Shown piece after piece: positions 44,121 to 55,848 of a stretch of DNA of 64,000 nt. Source of the DNA: Carya illinoinensis (Eukaryota; Streptophyta; Magnoliopsida; Fagales; Juglandaceae). The stretch spans positions 4,898,001-4,962,000 of the forward strand of contig NC_056758.1 in the NCBI RefSeq assembly GCF_018687715.1. Direction: 5' to 3'. Position numbers and translations under genes: made by a program. Under the pieces are notes generated by a model, which saw only the letters and a program-made list of their open reading frames with translations, was not told where the DNA came from and did no database searches. Position 1 is the first letter of the stretch; each line of letters opens with the position of its first letter.

Positions 44121-44927
44121 ACTAATGTTATATTAATTTTATGTTATTTGATTATTACGAGTAATAGGATTTTAGAATTTAATCTTATATTAATTATCAA
44201 ATAATATAAAATTATTATATATATAAATTATATATAATATACAAAATCATATAAAAATATTTTATATATAATAAAAAATTAATATGTATATATATATGGA
44301 TCAGTCGGGTTTTAGAAAAGGGAAACCGACGGTTTTTAAAAAGAGGAAACCAGTACCAGACGGAATCAACATGTTCGGGTCGGTTCACTAGTTTTTTCTT
44401 TCACCCCTAGATGTCTACCTTCTTGATTAGTAAAAGTAATAACAAACATGTTTTCCCTAATCTCCTTGAAACTGACCGGTTTATTCACTCTCCAAACCTT
44501 CAACATGGTGGACCTTATATCACCTTTGTGCCAATTGGTTATCTGCCCATATTTTCCCTATCAAACCTCTATTCTCCCAATTCCTCAACTCTTCCAAATC
44601 CTCAACCTGAATTGCGATTTTGGATTGTTCTTTGTCATTGAGTTGGAACTATTTCCAAAACTCACCAAGATTCTCTATGTTTTACCCGAACACTTTACCC
44701 TTTTCTAGAGAAAGAGAAGAGAATATCCCTTCTCCATTGTCACCCTTCAGCATTGAAACTCTTTCCCTACACTACTCCCCCTTGAAAGAGGAAAACCACA
44801 CCAAAGCTACTCTGGTCAGAGGCAGTAGAGTGCTCCAATATACTTCTCTACTCAGTGGGAGTAGAGAGACTCAACATTTTGCCTTTTTGGTTCTCCAAAG
44901 AAAAAGAGAAGACTCTGCCTTTTCGTT

Positions 44928-45130
44928 TGCTGCATTATTTGTTGATTGTGAGTAATCGTATAAAATCAATTGAAAAAAGCATCAGATATTCAAGGTTTGG
45001 GCATGGCATGCAGGCCTATCTGTTGAACAACTCTTTCTTGCTTCTTGTCATCTGGTAGCAAATTGCTTTGTTTCTTGCACAAGAATTTTAGGAGAAAGAG
45101 GTTCTCTCAACTCGCATTTGGTATGAAGTT
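44928..45130. other. original host DNA between LINE-1 and LINE-2
   Basis: About 200 bp between the two LINEs. It carries the right duplication of LINE-1 (TGCTGCATT, 44928-44936) and the left duplication of LINE-2 (CATTTGGTATGAAGTT, 45115-45130). Joined with 36110-36355 and DNA after 55590 it represents the pre-insertion site. No gene is recognised. Confidence 0.65.
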
Positions 45131-46582
45131 TTTTTTTTTTTTTTTAAAGGAAATAACATTTCTTATTGAAAAGCCTTTATGACATGAAGGAATGAATACA
45201 AGAAGGGTAATCTTCCAAACCAACCACATCCTCTTCTAACTCTAAAGAGTTCTTAGCTAACATGTGAGCAGCCCCATTAGCATTTCTACTAATGTACTTA
45301 ACAGACCAATTGTCAAAAGAAGATAGGTGTTGTTTTACTCAAAGATAATCATCCTTACACTATTACATAGCTTAGATTTTTGAGTGTTACTCTTGACAAC
45401 TTGAAGGGAATCCCCTTCCAAAATAATCTTCCTCATACCAAATTCAAAAGCAAAAATTGTTGTATTTAAAGCTCTCATAGATTATGCCAATAGTAGATCA
45501 TTGAAGCCTTATCTCTGCATTCTCTTAGTAGCCACGACATTATCTTCATGATCCCTCACTATAATGCCTAAACCAATCCTGCCCCTAGCCTTATTGATAG
45601 TTGCATCCCAATTCACTTTGTAAAAACCATCTTGAGAGGGCTCCTAATTACAGACCTGTCTATGAGATAATTGAACCACAAGACTATTGTTTGACTACAC
45701 GTCTTTAAAATCCACCAGTAGTTGTTTTGATTGTTGCACCACCACATATGGATGTAAAAAGGAGCCTTTAAATACAAACTCATTTCTTCTCAACCATATT
45801 CTCTTTGCTATGATAGCAAACTCCTCCAAAGTATGCTACTCAGCTACTACACTAAGGCCTTCAAAGAGTCCTCTAAAACTATCTGCATTAAGAGTGTTTT
45901 TTTGAATACTTTTTTAGCATTGACCTCAAATATCCATGGCTGGGCTACACTTCTAAAGCACATGAACAATAGACTCTTCCTTTCTCAAACAGATGGGACA
46001 CATTGGAGATTCTACAATTTGCTTCTTAGACAATTTCAGATTCGTGGATAATGAGTTTAGACAAGCTCTCCACACAAAAGCCTTGGTGACATTAGGCACT
46101 TTAAACTTCCAATAGCAAGCCAATTATTCTCTCATAGAACCAAAATTAGAAGTTTGCCCCTTATGGAGATCATTGAGCTCCTTTTGTAAATGATAAGCAC
46201 TCTTTATTGAGAATTATCCATCAGTAGTGCACCTCCAAATCATCTTATCTAGTGCGTTGGCAAAACTAGTTGGGATCCTTTTATGATTTTAGCTTCACTA
46301 CTTGAGAAGATTTCCTGTACCAGTTTCAGCTTCCATTGTTTAAAGTCAGGATCAATCAATTCTGCCACAGTAGCTTCTTCACCCAGTATCTTAATTGCAC
46401 TTTGATCCTTGTATGTTGAGGGTTGAGGTAGCCATCTATCATTCCAAATTCTAGTGCCTTGACCATTCCCAATCCTCTACATAGAGCCTTTTGTTACTAA
46501 GTTCTTGCTGCTACAATACTTCTCCATATAAAAGAAGGTCTAGATCCCAACTTGGCTTGAAAAAAGGTTGAGTTAAGGAAGC

Positions 46583-47945
46583 TGATTACGCCCAAAGAAT
46601 AACGCGGTAGTTGTAGCACAACTTTGGGGTGTTGATTCCACAGGGAGACAAATTAAAAGAATAGCAAGAAGAATAAAGAAATTAAAGAAAAATATTAAAT
46701 AAGTAATAGAGAACAAAAATTAATTTTAAATGTAAATTAAAGTAAAGCAAAGTGATTAACAGAAAAAGTACTCAAATTTGACAAACAGTAGAGCGTCGGG
46801 AATCCCTTGCACAAATCTGGTATTTTAATTATTTTTAATTCATTGGATAACTCAATTAGGAACTCAATTCCCGCAATTCCCAATCGGAAGGTATAGATTT
46901 ATAAACCAGACTTAAATCAAATGTAACCCTTTGAAAAAACATTCACCACTTTTAAAAATCGTGAATTACTACCCCTATTGATAAAATCAAATGACGACAA
47001 TATATTCAGGAAGCGATATTGCAGCAAAAAACTAAATCAATATAGATAAATAATTGATCCAAACATAATCAAAGAACTAATCCATTCAATAGAAAAAGCA
47101 TGACTGAATCCATAAACACAATAAATTATATGATTATTCGGAGAAGAAAACATCAACGATGAATTGAAAATAATAAAACAAAAGAGTTTTAGCAATTGAA
47201 AATCAAATACATGAATTAACAATAAATTAAAAATACCATCTAATGTGCAAGTTCATCCCTAACTCTACTTGAGAATTTAGTTACCCATAAATATAATGGA
47301 CAACAAAAATCTCCAGAGAAAACTGAAGCGAACGGTGGCCATGGAAGTGATTTTCTCCTCTCTTCATATCTGCCTCTTGTACCTCTTCCCCCTCCATTTC
47401 ATGCTAATGATATGCTTATATAGGATAAGAAAGAAACCCTAATGTCCTCTTGATTTCCGCATAAAAAAATCGCCTAAATTTTAGAACTTATCTTGGCAGC
47501 CACATACAGCCTTCAGAAGTTCGAATTTGAAAATCCTTATTAAAGACAAAGTTATAGCCCTTTAAGATAGCTTTCCAATGCATCAAGAATCGCATCAATC
47601 TGATATATGAGTAAAAAGATACAGTTAAAATACTAAAATATATCCAGACTGTCTCCTAGCGAATTTCGGACTTGGACTTCTTGTGGTTTCATTTTGTGAT
47701 TTTTTTCTTTTTCTTTTCTTCCAAATTGCTCTCAAACCCCATGAATGTCCTCATTTGAATTTGACTGGGCTTGACTTGCTCTTTTATAAACTCTGAAATT
47801 AGACATAAAAAAACTGCTTAGGAGTATCCCAACGTAAATAGAAATTCAATTTAAGAATACACATTAATTCCTATGATTTCTATTCACATTTTAACATTTT
47901 AGTCCAATAATAGGGTATATAGAGTGCACTTTCACACACTCATCA
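46583..47945 (-). mobile_element. solo LTR nested in LINE-2, 1.36 kb
   Basis: Perfect 5-bp duplications GAAGC lie at 46578-46582 and 47946-47950. On the minus strand it starts TGATGAGTGTG and ends GGCGTAATCA, with TG...CA ends. A GTCTCCCTGTGGAATC stretch near its minus-strand 3' end resembles Ty3/Gypsy LTR 3' ends, but the superfamily is not proven. No gag or pol. Removing it rejoins LINE-2 frame (ILKMKCF to LNSTFFQAKLGSRPSF). Confidence 0.75.
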
Positions 47946-50076
47946 GAAGCATTTCATTTTTAAAATCTAAGTGGCAAGGGACTAAGATTGTTGTAATATT
48001 CTCCACTCATTCTTGACCAGTAAAGCTAAATTGAAGCTTTCCAAGTCACGAAAACCTAACCCACCTGTAGACTTAGCTTTTCCCCATTAAACCCAATGGA
48101 CTTTCCTCACATTTTGATGTTGTCCTTGCTAGAAATGGTGCATCATCTTATTAACATCCTTTAGCAAATACTTAGGGAGTTTGATAACCCCTATACAATA
48201 AGTTGGTAGTGCAATTGGTAGTGCTTAAACCACAGCCTTGAGAAGTATTTCCTTTCTTACCTGAGAGAGGAGCTTATACTTCCAGTTGGTAAACCTACTC
48301 CTAAATTCGTCTAGAATGGTTTTAAAAACTATGCCTTGATCTTCCAATGAGAGTTGGTAATCCAAGATACTTTACATAGGATGAGGAAAATCTAATTCCT
48401 GCTACACTAATTGTAGAGTCCTTTGTAGCACTGCTGGTATTTGCACTAAAATGAATAGAGGTCTTCTCTTTATTAATCTTCTAGCATGAAGCCATCTCAT
48501 AAGTATCCAATATGCCAACAAGCCTAGCCGATTCAAGTGAATTTGCTCTATAAGACAGCAAACTATCATTTGCAAAAATTAAATGATTAATGCATAGCTT
48601 ACCTCTTGCAATTGGAATGCCAGAAATTAATTTCAATGCCTCAGCATGATTAAGTAAAGAACTTAGTGCTAACAAAGGATAAAAAGATAGGGTGATAAAA
48701 TGTTACCATGCCTTATTCCCCTTGTAGGTTTAAAGGAGCATTGAGGAGATCAATTTATGAGAATAGAGTAAGAAACTAAATTGATGCATCTCATCACTAA
48801 ACTGGTTCAACTTTCATTGAAACCCAATCTCGACAGTACCTCTCTTAAGAAATCCCACTCCATCCTATAATAGGCCTTGCTCATATTGAGCTTTAAAGCC
48901 ATATACCCTGTTTGACCAGAAAATCTAGAATTCATTGAATGCATGGCCTTAAAAGCAATTATAATATTATCCAAAATAATCCTGTTAGGCACAAAGGCAC
49001 TTTGAGCGGAGGAAATAAAATTAGGGAGGATACTTTTTAGTTTATTGGCCGAGACTTTGGATATGAGCTTGTAAAGAACATTGCATAATAAAATAGGCCT
49101 GAAATCAGAAAAAATTATGGGACTTTACCTTAGGGATCAGTACAATATGAGTTTCATTAATATATGCAATCTCTTCTTCTGAATTGAGTACCTCAAATGT
49201 AGCATCACTAACAACATTTCCAACAGTATCCCAATGAGTTTGATAGAAAGCTGCTGGAAATCCATCTGTTCCAAGAGAATACAAATGGTTCATTTGAAGT
49301 ATTGCCTCTTGAACCTCCTCTTTTGTAAATTTCCTAGATAAAAATGAGTTCATCTCTTTAGTTACTTTAGTGGGCCATTGATCTAAGGCTTTCATCAATG
49401 CCTTCAAGGTTGGAAGAAGTGAAGAGAGTTTGATAAAATTGATAGAAAACCTTTGTAATCTCCTCAGTATTGCAAGCCATTGACCCATCTTGTCTAACAA
49501 TTCTCTTGATGGTATTAGTATTCCTTCTTTGATTAGCACACATGTGTAAATATTTCGTGTTCCTATCCCCTGAGCCAGGCCTATTTAGCTCTTTGTTTCC
49601 ATTGAATATTTTCTTCCTCAAACAAAACATCCACCTCTTTTTCAATTGCTTAATATGGCATGAGTGAGTGCCTATGTTTATATTCTGCATCTTGGGAATC
49701 TGCTTCAATTAATCATGGATTTCCTTCCTTTATTTATCCATTGTCCCCTTGCTCCATCTCTACAATGATTCCTTACACTTCTACAAACCTCTAATAACAG
49801 ACTCCATCTCTGTAGAAGGATACTGTTGTTGAGTCCAACTCGCTGCAATGATTCTACTGCACTCCTCTCTTCTATCCCAACTGGCTTCATATTTGAAAAG
49901 TTTCACCCTTCACTGACTCCTACTTAACTCACTTCTCAAACCAGAACTCATAGTAATTAGCAAAGGACTATGATTTGAAGTCTAGGCAGCTAAGCTAGTG
50001 ATCTTGTTGTTTGTTTAGAGGCTAGTCCAAATTAAGTTGCCAAAAGCTCGATCCAACCTCTTTTTAGTGTACTGAG

Positions 50077-53000
50077 TGTAACAGCCCGCTAGAAATTCAA
50101 TTGTGAAATTTCTATTAACTTTAGGAATCTCGTGAAAAACCCATAAGTTTTCACGAACCCATTAATCGTATAGGTTTTTGTCTAACTACATAGTTAGTGT
50201 TATTATTTACTATGGTATCAGAAGTGTATTTTTGATTATTGGAGATAGTTAGAAGTGTCAAAATATATTATGATTTATGCCATTAGACTCGGAGGGTTAT
50301 TTAAAGTCTTATGGCGCAATAACATTTTTTCATATTTTCGGACAAAACGTCTGTTCAAAACTGTAAATATTATTGGATAAAAAGAAATATCTTGAGGTAA
50401 TTTTCGTGAATATTATTGGGTAAAAATATTTTGAGTTGATTTTTATAGATATTATTAGATAAAAATATCTTTTTTTATCTTAAGTTGATTTTTGTAGATA
50501 TTATTGGATAGAATATTATGAGATAATCTTTTGTAGATATTTTGGGTAGGAGAAAACCACACTCAACTCTCAACTCCAGCCTTATCACCTCCCTTATCTT
50601 GTCCATAAATGTGTCCAGCCAGCACCCATGAACTTATCTTCAATTACTCCTTCTAATAAAAGATTATCAAACACTCTCTCTCGGACAGATTTTAGGAGAT
50701 CTTTTGCATGCCCATTTCGAAGCTATTGTAAGTGTTTTATCATAAAGTCTCCTTCATATAAGTTGTTCCTTTTGGAGTCTAGTTTACATGAATATCTTAT
50801 TTGCCCCATTTGAAGATCATTTGGTCAGTCAAATATTGTGTAAACTATAGAAAGGTCATTCTGGGAGATAAATTGGAGAATATGTTATAGTTTGGAGTTT
50901 TTGACCAAGCTAATGGATAGATATTGGTCCGAAATTTTTATGGAGTATTGTTAACAAGTATATGTGACTATTGGTTGAGGATTTTTGCATGATTAACGGT
51001 TTTGATGAAAGATGTTCTTAGATTTAGAAACTTAGAAACTGGAAGAGGAAAAACAGTTTCTGTTTTGAGAAAGTTTAACTCTTTGGTGGTCTAAACCTAT
51101 TCTAATGACTTTGATAATTTTATTGGAGGATCCTAAACATCTTATATACATGTTATATTATTATTTTGAAGATATTTGATGTTAGTTTCAAAGATATGAA
51201 ATTTTATGCAAAGAGATATTCAGATAAGCCAAAGTGTGGATATTCTTGGCTAAATTTATATTTTGGTTAATTTCTAACCATGTGATCTTGAATTAGAAGC
51301 TTGTATATGTTTTAGGACATCTTTTTAAACCATGTAATGGTTTGGTTTGAAGATCATATATTTATAAGTCATAGATCAAGAGATTTATCAAAACTAGTTG
51401 AGGAAAAAGTTCCTGTTTTTGGACTAAGTGTAAAACCAAAAACTCCAAATGTTATTTTGTGATTTTGGTGACTTTAGTTTGATGATTTAAAGCATGGTTG
51501 ATGTTAGGATGATATTATGAATATGTTAGAAGTAAGATTTGATTTTTGAAATTCTTGGAAATGTTTTGATTTAAGGTCAAAACTTGTGATTCAAGTGCTT
51601 GGATCTTTTTACAAAAAAGTTTGATGTTGATTATTAGCTTTTTCTAAATGGATGTTTTAAGTATGGTTTTGAACTTATGATTGGAAGATGTTTGTTGCAA
51701 AATTTTGGTTTAAGCATGAGTTTTGAAGTTGGAAGGAATTGCAACAAAAATAAAGGGAAATGGCCTATGGATGTTTCGACCATAGTGTGTTCTTCATAGT
51801 TGTGTTTTGTTTTAAATTTTTCTGAGTTGATATTTAAGTTTAGGATAAAATTTACATGAGAAATGTAAATTTTGGAAACTTTTGGAGTTAGTATGCAAAA
51901 TCCTTAAGTTATGGATAAAACGGTCATTTTCCCAAATGTAGAGAGTAAAATGAAAATTTTACTCTTTAAGTTAGTATTTTCCATATTTCAAATTATTAGT
52001 GATTTAGTTCTAACTTTTAGAATCACTAATTACAGTTCCTCGTGATCGCACTTGAAGTTTTATAAGAAACGCGGAGATCGAGGTAAGTTAGCTTTTAACT
52101 TACTAGCAGTCTACTGTGTATGTGTGCTAAGTAAAGGAGCTATAGTGTATGTATGTATGTTATCATATATGTCATGCCATGCCAAGTTATCACGTAATTA
52201 TCTATTATACAGAATTTATTCTGTCATCAATTTTTATCTGTTACATAATACATTCTGTCATGTATTACTGTACATTACAAGTATGTCATGTTAAATATGT
52301 TGTCTATTATATGTTATGTCATATTACGAAATGTTTCTATCTCAAGTTGGTCATGTATTTCAAGTTATGTTCAAATCAAGTTATGTTACGTCAGGGCTCC
52401 AATCCTTTAGTTTTCTAGTCACGTTTCATCTTGAGTACATTCAGTTTGTGTAGAATACATGGGGTCACAACAACTGTGGAGTATGTATTTAACAGCATTG
52501 TGATGTGTAGAATACATGGGGCCACAACAACTGTTGAGTATGTATTTACACGTAGAATACATGGGGCCACAACAACTGTGGAGTATGTATTTTTCATGTT
52601 AAGTCAAGTTTGCGTAGAATACATGGGGCCACAACAACTGTGGAGTATGAATTTACATGTAGAATACATGGGGCCGCAACAACTGTGGAGTATGTATTTT
52701 TCATGTTAATTCAAGTTTCAGAGTAAGTTCATACTAAGTCAAGTTTCAGATCAAGTTCATGTCAAGTCAAGTTCAGTTCATGTTTCAATTTAAGTTATGT
52801 CAATTATGCTATGTTGTACGCTAAATTATGCTTTAATTATTTATGAATTTGATTATACATTTATACTTTTACTGTCATCCATGCATCATTAGCATGTGTG
52901 GAAGTTTTTTTGTTAACTTGCTGAGATTTGAAATCAAATCTCACTGTGGTAGTCCCAACTACCATTCCCCTCGAATGGTAGATCTTGTTACAGGACCTGA

Positions 53001-53388
53001 AGGAGGATCAGGAGCTGACCAACTAGACACAGTCGATTGAACGACTGTGCGTCGTTAATGTTAATATAGTAGTTAAATTACTACTTGTACGATGGAGTTG
53101 CATCTCCTGTACTTTTGGATCATAACTATTTTGGACTAGTGTTGTGATTTTAGTTGTTCAATAGGTTTTTATGTATGGAGTATGTTTTAAGCATTTGGGA
53201 TATTTTCAATTTGGTGCATAGTATTGCTAAAAAAAAAAAAATTATCCGCTGCGAATATTGCATATTGTTAGATGCATGTTAGGAACATTGCATCTTATAT
53301 GTCATGAACGGGGGCAGGTAACCTTGTGTTGCATGTCTCGACGCTTCAAATTTCCGTTCGATCCCAAATGGAATTTGGGGGCGTCACA
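50077..53388 (+). mobile_element. solo LTR nested in LINE-2, 3.3 kb, probably Ty3/Gypsy (Del/Tekay-like)
   Basis: Perfect 5-bp duplications CTGAG lie at 50072-50076 and 53389-53393. It starts TGTAACAGCCCGC and ends GGGGGCGTCACA. These are imperfect inverted ends of the TGTAACGCCCC type found on long chromovirus LTRs. No polyprotein is present; size and ends fit a solo LTR left by recombination. It holds tandem repeats at 52450-52705 and a TGCTGAGATTTGAAATCAAATCTCAC hairpin region (about 52919-52944). LINE-2 endonuclease sequence continues on both sides. Confidence 0.8.
52450..52705. repeat. five tandem repeats inside the solo LTR
   Basis: Five copies of GTAGAATACATGGGG(C/T)C followed by (A/G)CAACAACTGTGGAGTATG start at 52450, 52506, 52552, 52614 and 52659, spaced 45-62 bp. 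The core is nearly identical between copies; length differences come from a variable TTTCATGTTAAGTCAAGTTT tail. Confidence 0.9.
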
Positions 53389-54099
53389 CTGAGGGTCCTC
53401 TCTATTATTAGAACAAGCAAATTTGGAACCTTGAGAACCTAGGTCACTTAAGCCACATGCCTCCACTGCTTCTCGAAATGCTTCCATTTGGGAATAAGGT
53501 TGAATAGCAGCCCTATGCTTCTTATGGTTATGTAAAAATTCATTGAAATCTCCTAAACACAATCATGCCCTCCCTTGCTTAGGCTTCAACAATTGAAGAA
53601 GTCCCCAGCTCTAACTCCTTCTAGATACTAGAGGATTTCCATAAAAACCTATTATGAGAACTTCTGACCCATCCTCAACTCTTTTGAGAATGATGGAAAT
53701 ATGGTTCTGAAAGTAAGAATCCAGCCATATATCATCTATATTATTCCACATAAAAGCAAGCCCACCATTAAGGCCCCTACTATTAACGACAAAGCTACAA
53801 TCAAAACCCATTGTATTCCTCACAGTCTCCACTTATGTCTATTACATTTTATTTTCATCAAAAACACAAAACTGGGACACTTTGATTTCACAAAATGGTA
53901 TAACTCACAAACTATCAGAGGGTTCCTAAACCCTTGGCAGTTCCAACTAAGCCCCATCATGGTTGTTGGTGGGGCTGCATCCCAACCTCCATCAATACAT
54001 TTTGAGAAGGGCTTTGATCAAAGACAGTAGTTTTTGTTTCTTAACAGATTGACACAACAAACTATCATAAGAGGTAATGCCATGCCCTCTTCACTTCCT

Positions 54100-55440
54100 A
54101 CCATTCCCATTAGAACATACCTCATTGCTTTGCTAGTTGTTGATCTCCCTGGCTCTTCTTTTCCACATGGAACCTTTCTTTCTTGACACCTCAGCATTTC
54201 TTATAAGTGAAACTAAAGAAATGGGAGGGCCAATGCTTGATTGTCGACTTGCATGATGTGGAGATATCACCATAGGTGGTAAATTAGGCAACTCAAACTC
54301 CATGTGATATGAACTTTCCATATCTTCTCGAAGGGACAATATTATTTAATTAATGCCATCCTTTTTCTAGGACCCATCTTGCCCCATATCTTTACTAGAA
54401 ACCGTACCTTCAACATTTTGGAAACCGCCATGATTTGGTGTCTCAACCCTTTTGACTTTATAATTGTCTAACGCTTCCCCCATCTCCTCTAGAATATAAG
54501 CATCCCCACTTGCCAAATTAATCTCACCAGCCTCAGAAGAGGCCTTAGATTGAGCCTCAAATCCCTCATTATGATTTGCCTTTCCTATTTTGAATTCACC
54601 CCTATCACCTCCACCAGGAATTGATTGCTGCCACCTCTGAGGGTGGCTTTTGTTGAAGTTGCCACCATATTTTTTAGTGTCAAAGATGTTAGAGTTCAAA
54701 GATTAAGTTCGAAGCCAAGGACCATATTGCAATTGTGCCGCCTCATCCACTTGTTTGTAAGTCCTTTGCTTAGTGCAAACTCTCCTCTTATGGTTTAGAA
54801 CTCCACAGTGAAAGTAGAAACTTTGCAAGCGATCATACTTAAAAGAAATCCAAAACTGTTGATCATCCACTTTCAACCACTTCCCTATTAGCAAATGCCT
54901 GTCTAAGTCAACTTCAACCCGTACTTGAAGGCATTTACCCCATTCCCAACCATCGCTATTAGCTTCAACTGCCATCACTTTCCCAATGGCTGATCCAAAT
55001 TGCACTCCCACTCGCTCTGATATGGCTACCAAAGGAAGATTGTGTAACTGAATCCAGAAAGGTTCATGCAAAAACTGAACAACATTGGAGGGAATACTTC
55101 ATTCCACTTCCTGGATTGCTATTGGTACTCTATCAAATAACCAAAGTCTACCATTTAAGACATTTTTCTTATCAGAAGACCATTGGAATTCAATAATAAA
55201 ACAATATTCCCCTACTTCCTTGAACTTAACTCATCCCTCCAACTTCCAAACCTATGCCATTGTCACTCTAAATGCTTCCTTGTTGATTCCTTTCTCAGTC
55301 ATCATTAAACCAATGATACAATTCTTTCATCTTATCCAAGAGTCTTTTACTCCCTTAGTAGACAGGTGGAAGACCTGTTGCTCATTCTCAAAGAGTTTAT
55401 GACCCTCCCAACGTTTAATGAGATCATCCTTCTTCATCAG
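54100..55440 (-). pseudogene. LINE-2 ORF1 (DUF4283-like and zinc knuckle), degraded
   Basis: Read downward from about 55440: a broken N-terminal DUF4283 part (KEVGEYCFIIEFQW, LNGRLWLFDRVPI), then an open stretch 55071-54703 with EPFWIQLHNLPL, RVGVQFGSAIGKVMAVE, VRVEVDLDRHLLIGKWLKV and a CCHC-like FYFHCGVLNHKRRVC, ending QLQYGPWLRT. A low-complexity tail (54699-54133) follows. This is the RNA-binding ORF1 protein of plant L1 elements. The first knuckle cysteine appears replaced (FYFHC). Confidence 0.8.
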
Positions 55441-55589
55441 ACAAAACTCTCAAGATTCAAAAATTTGAGAGACTACTCCCTTGCTCAAGCAAGGACACCT
55501 TACACTACTCGAGAGAGCACAGAAGGACCTTAGTGCATCCATGCACCAAATAATTTTGTACTTGAAAATAAAACATTTGGTATGAAGTT

Positions 55590-55806
55590 GAACAAGAGTT
55601 ATGACCTACCATGTTGGTTTAAAAAAGATCATATCATCTAATGTTTAAATATTAGAAAAAAATCATATAATCTAATGTTTTAAATTTCGTTTAGCTAACC
55701 ATTCAAGTTTAAACATTAAAACGAAATATTTTGGTACCAATGCATTTTGGTGTACTCTTTTGAGATTAACTATATTATATAACTAATATATGGGGATGTG
55801 TGTATC

Positions 55807-55848
<42 letters not shown>

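Larger units (their letters stand above)
42380..44409. mobile_element. hAT-like element nested in LINE-1, 2.0 kb
   Basis: The ends are TAGGGGTGTAAC and, inverted, TAGGGGTGAAAG. The flanking 8-mers AATGTCTC (42372-42379) and GATGTCTA (44410-44417) match at 6 of 8. LINE-1 ORF1 sequence continues on both sides. No transposase frame is seen; the interior is mostly AT-rich, with ATACTA-like low complexity (43770-44120) and a G run. A second inverted TAGGGGTGTAAC lies at 42469-42480, perhaps from an earlier internal rearrangement. Confidence 0.65.
40632..44640 (-). pseudogene. LINE-1 ORF1, split by two transposons
   Basis: Reading down from 44640: QVEDLEELRNWENRGLIGKI, then after a frameshift STMLKVWRVNKPVSFKEIREN and FVITFTNQEGRH. 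This is the DUF4283 nucleic-acid-binding region. It breaks at the 2-kb insert (44409-42380), then resumes with RVRHDYLLPISLF, FGSEFFWTQLRNL and VDLEADVV-like sequence to WVLNKYE near 42045. After the second insert (42031-41364) it continues KYEKLPKKCFK, the zinc-knuckle entry. A Gly/Lys-rich tail follows to about 40640. No intact frame. Confidence 0.75.
36365..44927 (-). mobile_element. LINE-1: L1-type LINE with three nested DNA transposons
   Basis: A nearly complete plant L1-type LINE on the minus strand. Order from 44927 downward: 5' leader, ORF1 (DUF4283-like and zinc-knuckle region), ORF2 (endonuclease, RT, zf-RVT, RNase H) and a poly(A) seen as T at 36364-36375. TGCTGCATT at 36356-36364 and 44928-44936 is the likely target duplication. 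Inserts at 40377-40622, 41364-42031 and 42380-44409 each have their own duplications. Without them the body is about 5.6 kb, a normal length. All reading frames carry stops, so it is dead. Confidence 0.85.
45150..53860 (-). pseudogene. LINE-2 ORF2, degraded and split by two solo LTRs
   Basis: From about 53860 down: an endonuclease with GGLAFMWN (about 53760), LIIGFYGNP (about 53655) and GDFNEFL (about 53550), broken after SNNREDPQ by the 50077-53388 LTR. It resumes at 50071 with TKKRLDRAFGNLIW. The RT region carries GTDGFPAAFYQTHW (about 49250-49290), LNMSKAYYRMEW (about 48855-48890) and FAND in place of FADD at about 48565-48576. TAG at 48481-48483 replaces the Gln of the SGQKIN-type box. 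After the 46583-47945 LTR a zf-RVT/RNase H tail ends NANGAAHMLAKNSLELEE near 45210. Confidence 0.85.
45131..55573 (-). mobile_element. LINE-2: L1-type LINE with two nested solo LTRs
   Basis: A full-length plant L1-type LINE on the minus strand with perfect 16-bp target duplications CATTTGGTATGAAGTT (45115-45130 and 55574-55589). The poly(A) is seen as T from 45131. ORF1, endonuclease, RT, zf-RVT and RNase H are in the usual order from 55573 downward. Solo LTRs at 46583-47945 and 50077-53388 interrupt it. Without them the body is about 5.8 kb. It belongs to a subfamily different from LINE-1; the ORF1 sequences differ clearly. All frames are broken. Confidence 0.9.

Noticed and set aside
52450..52705. 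CRISPR-like array
   Set aside because: Repeats are long, the spacers are themselves related, the genome is a plant, and the repeats lie in an LTR.
52149..52709. Repeated-peptide frames over the 52.4-52.7 kb tandem repeats
   Set aside because: Coding appearance is caused by the repeat unit length inside a solo LTR; there are no flanking coding signals.
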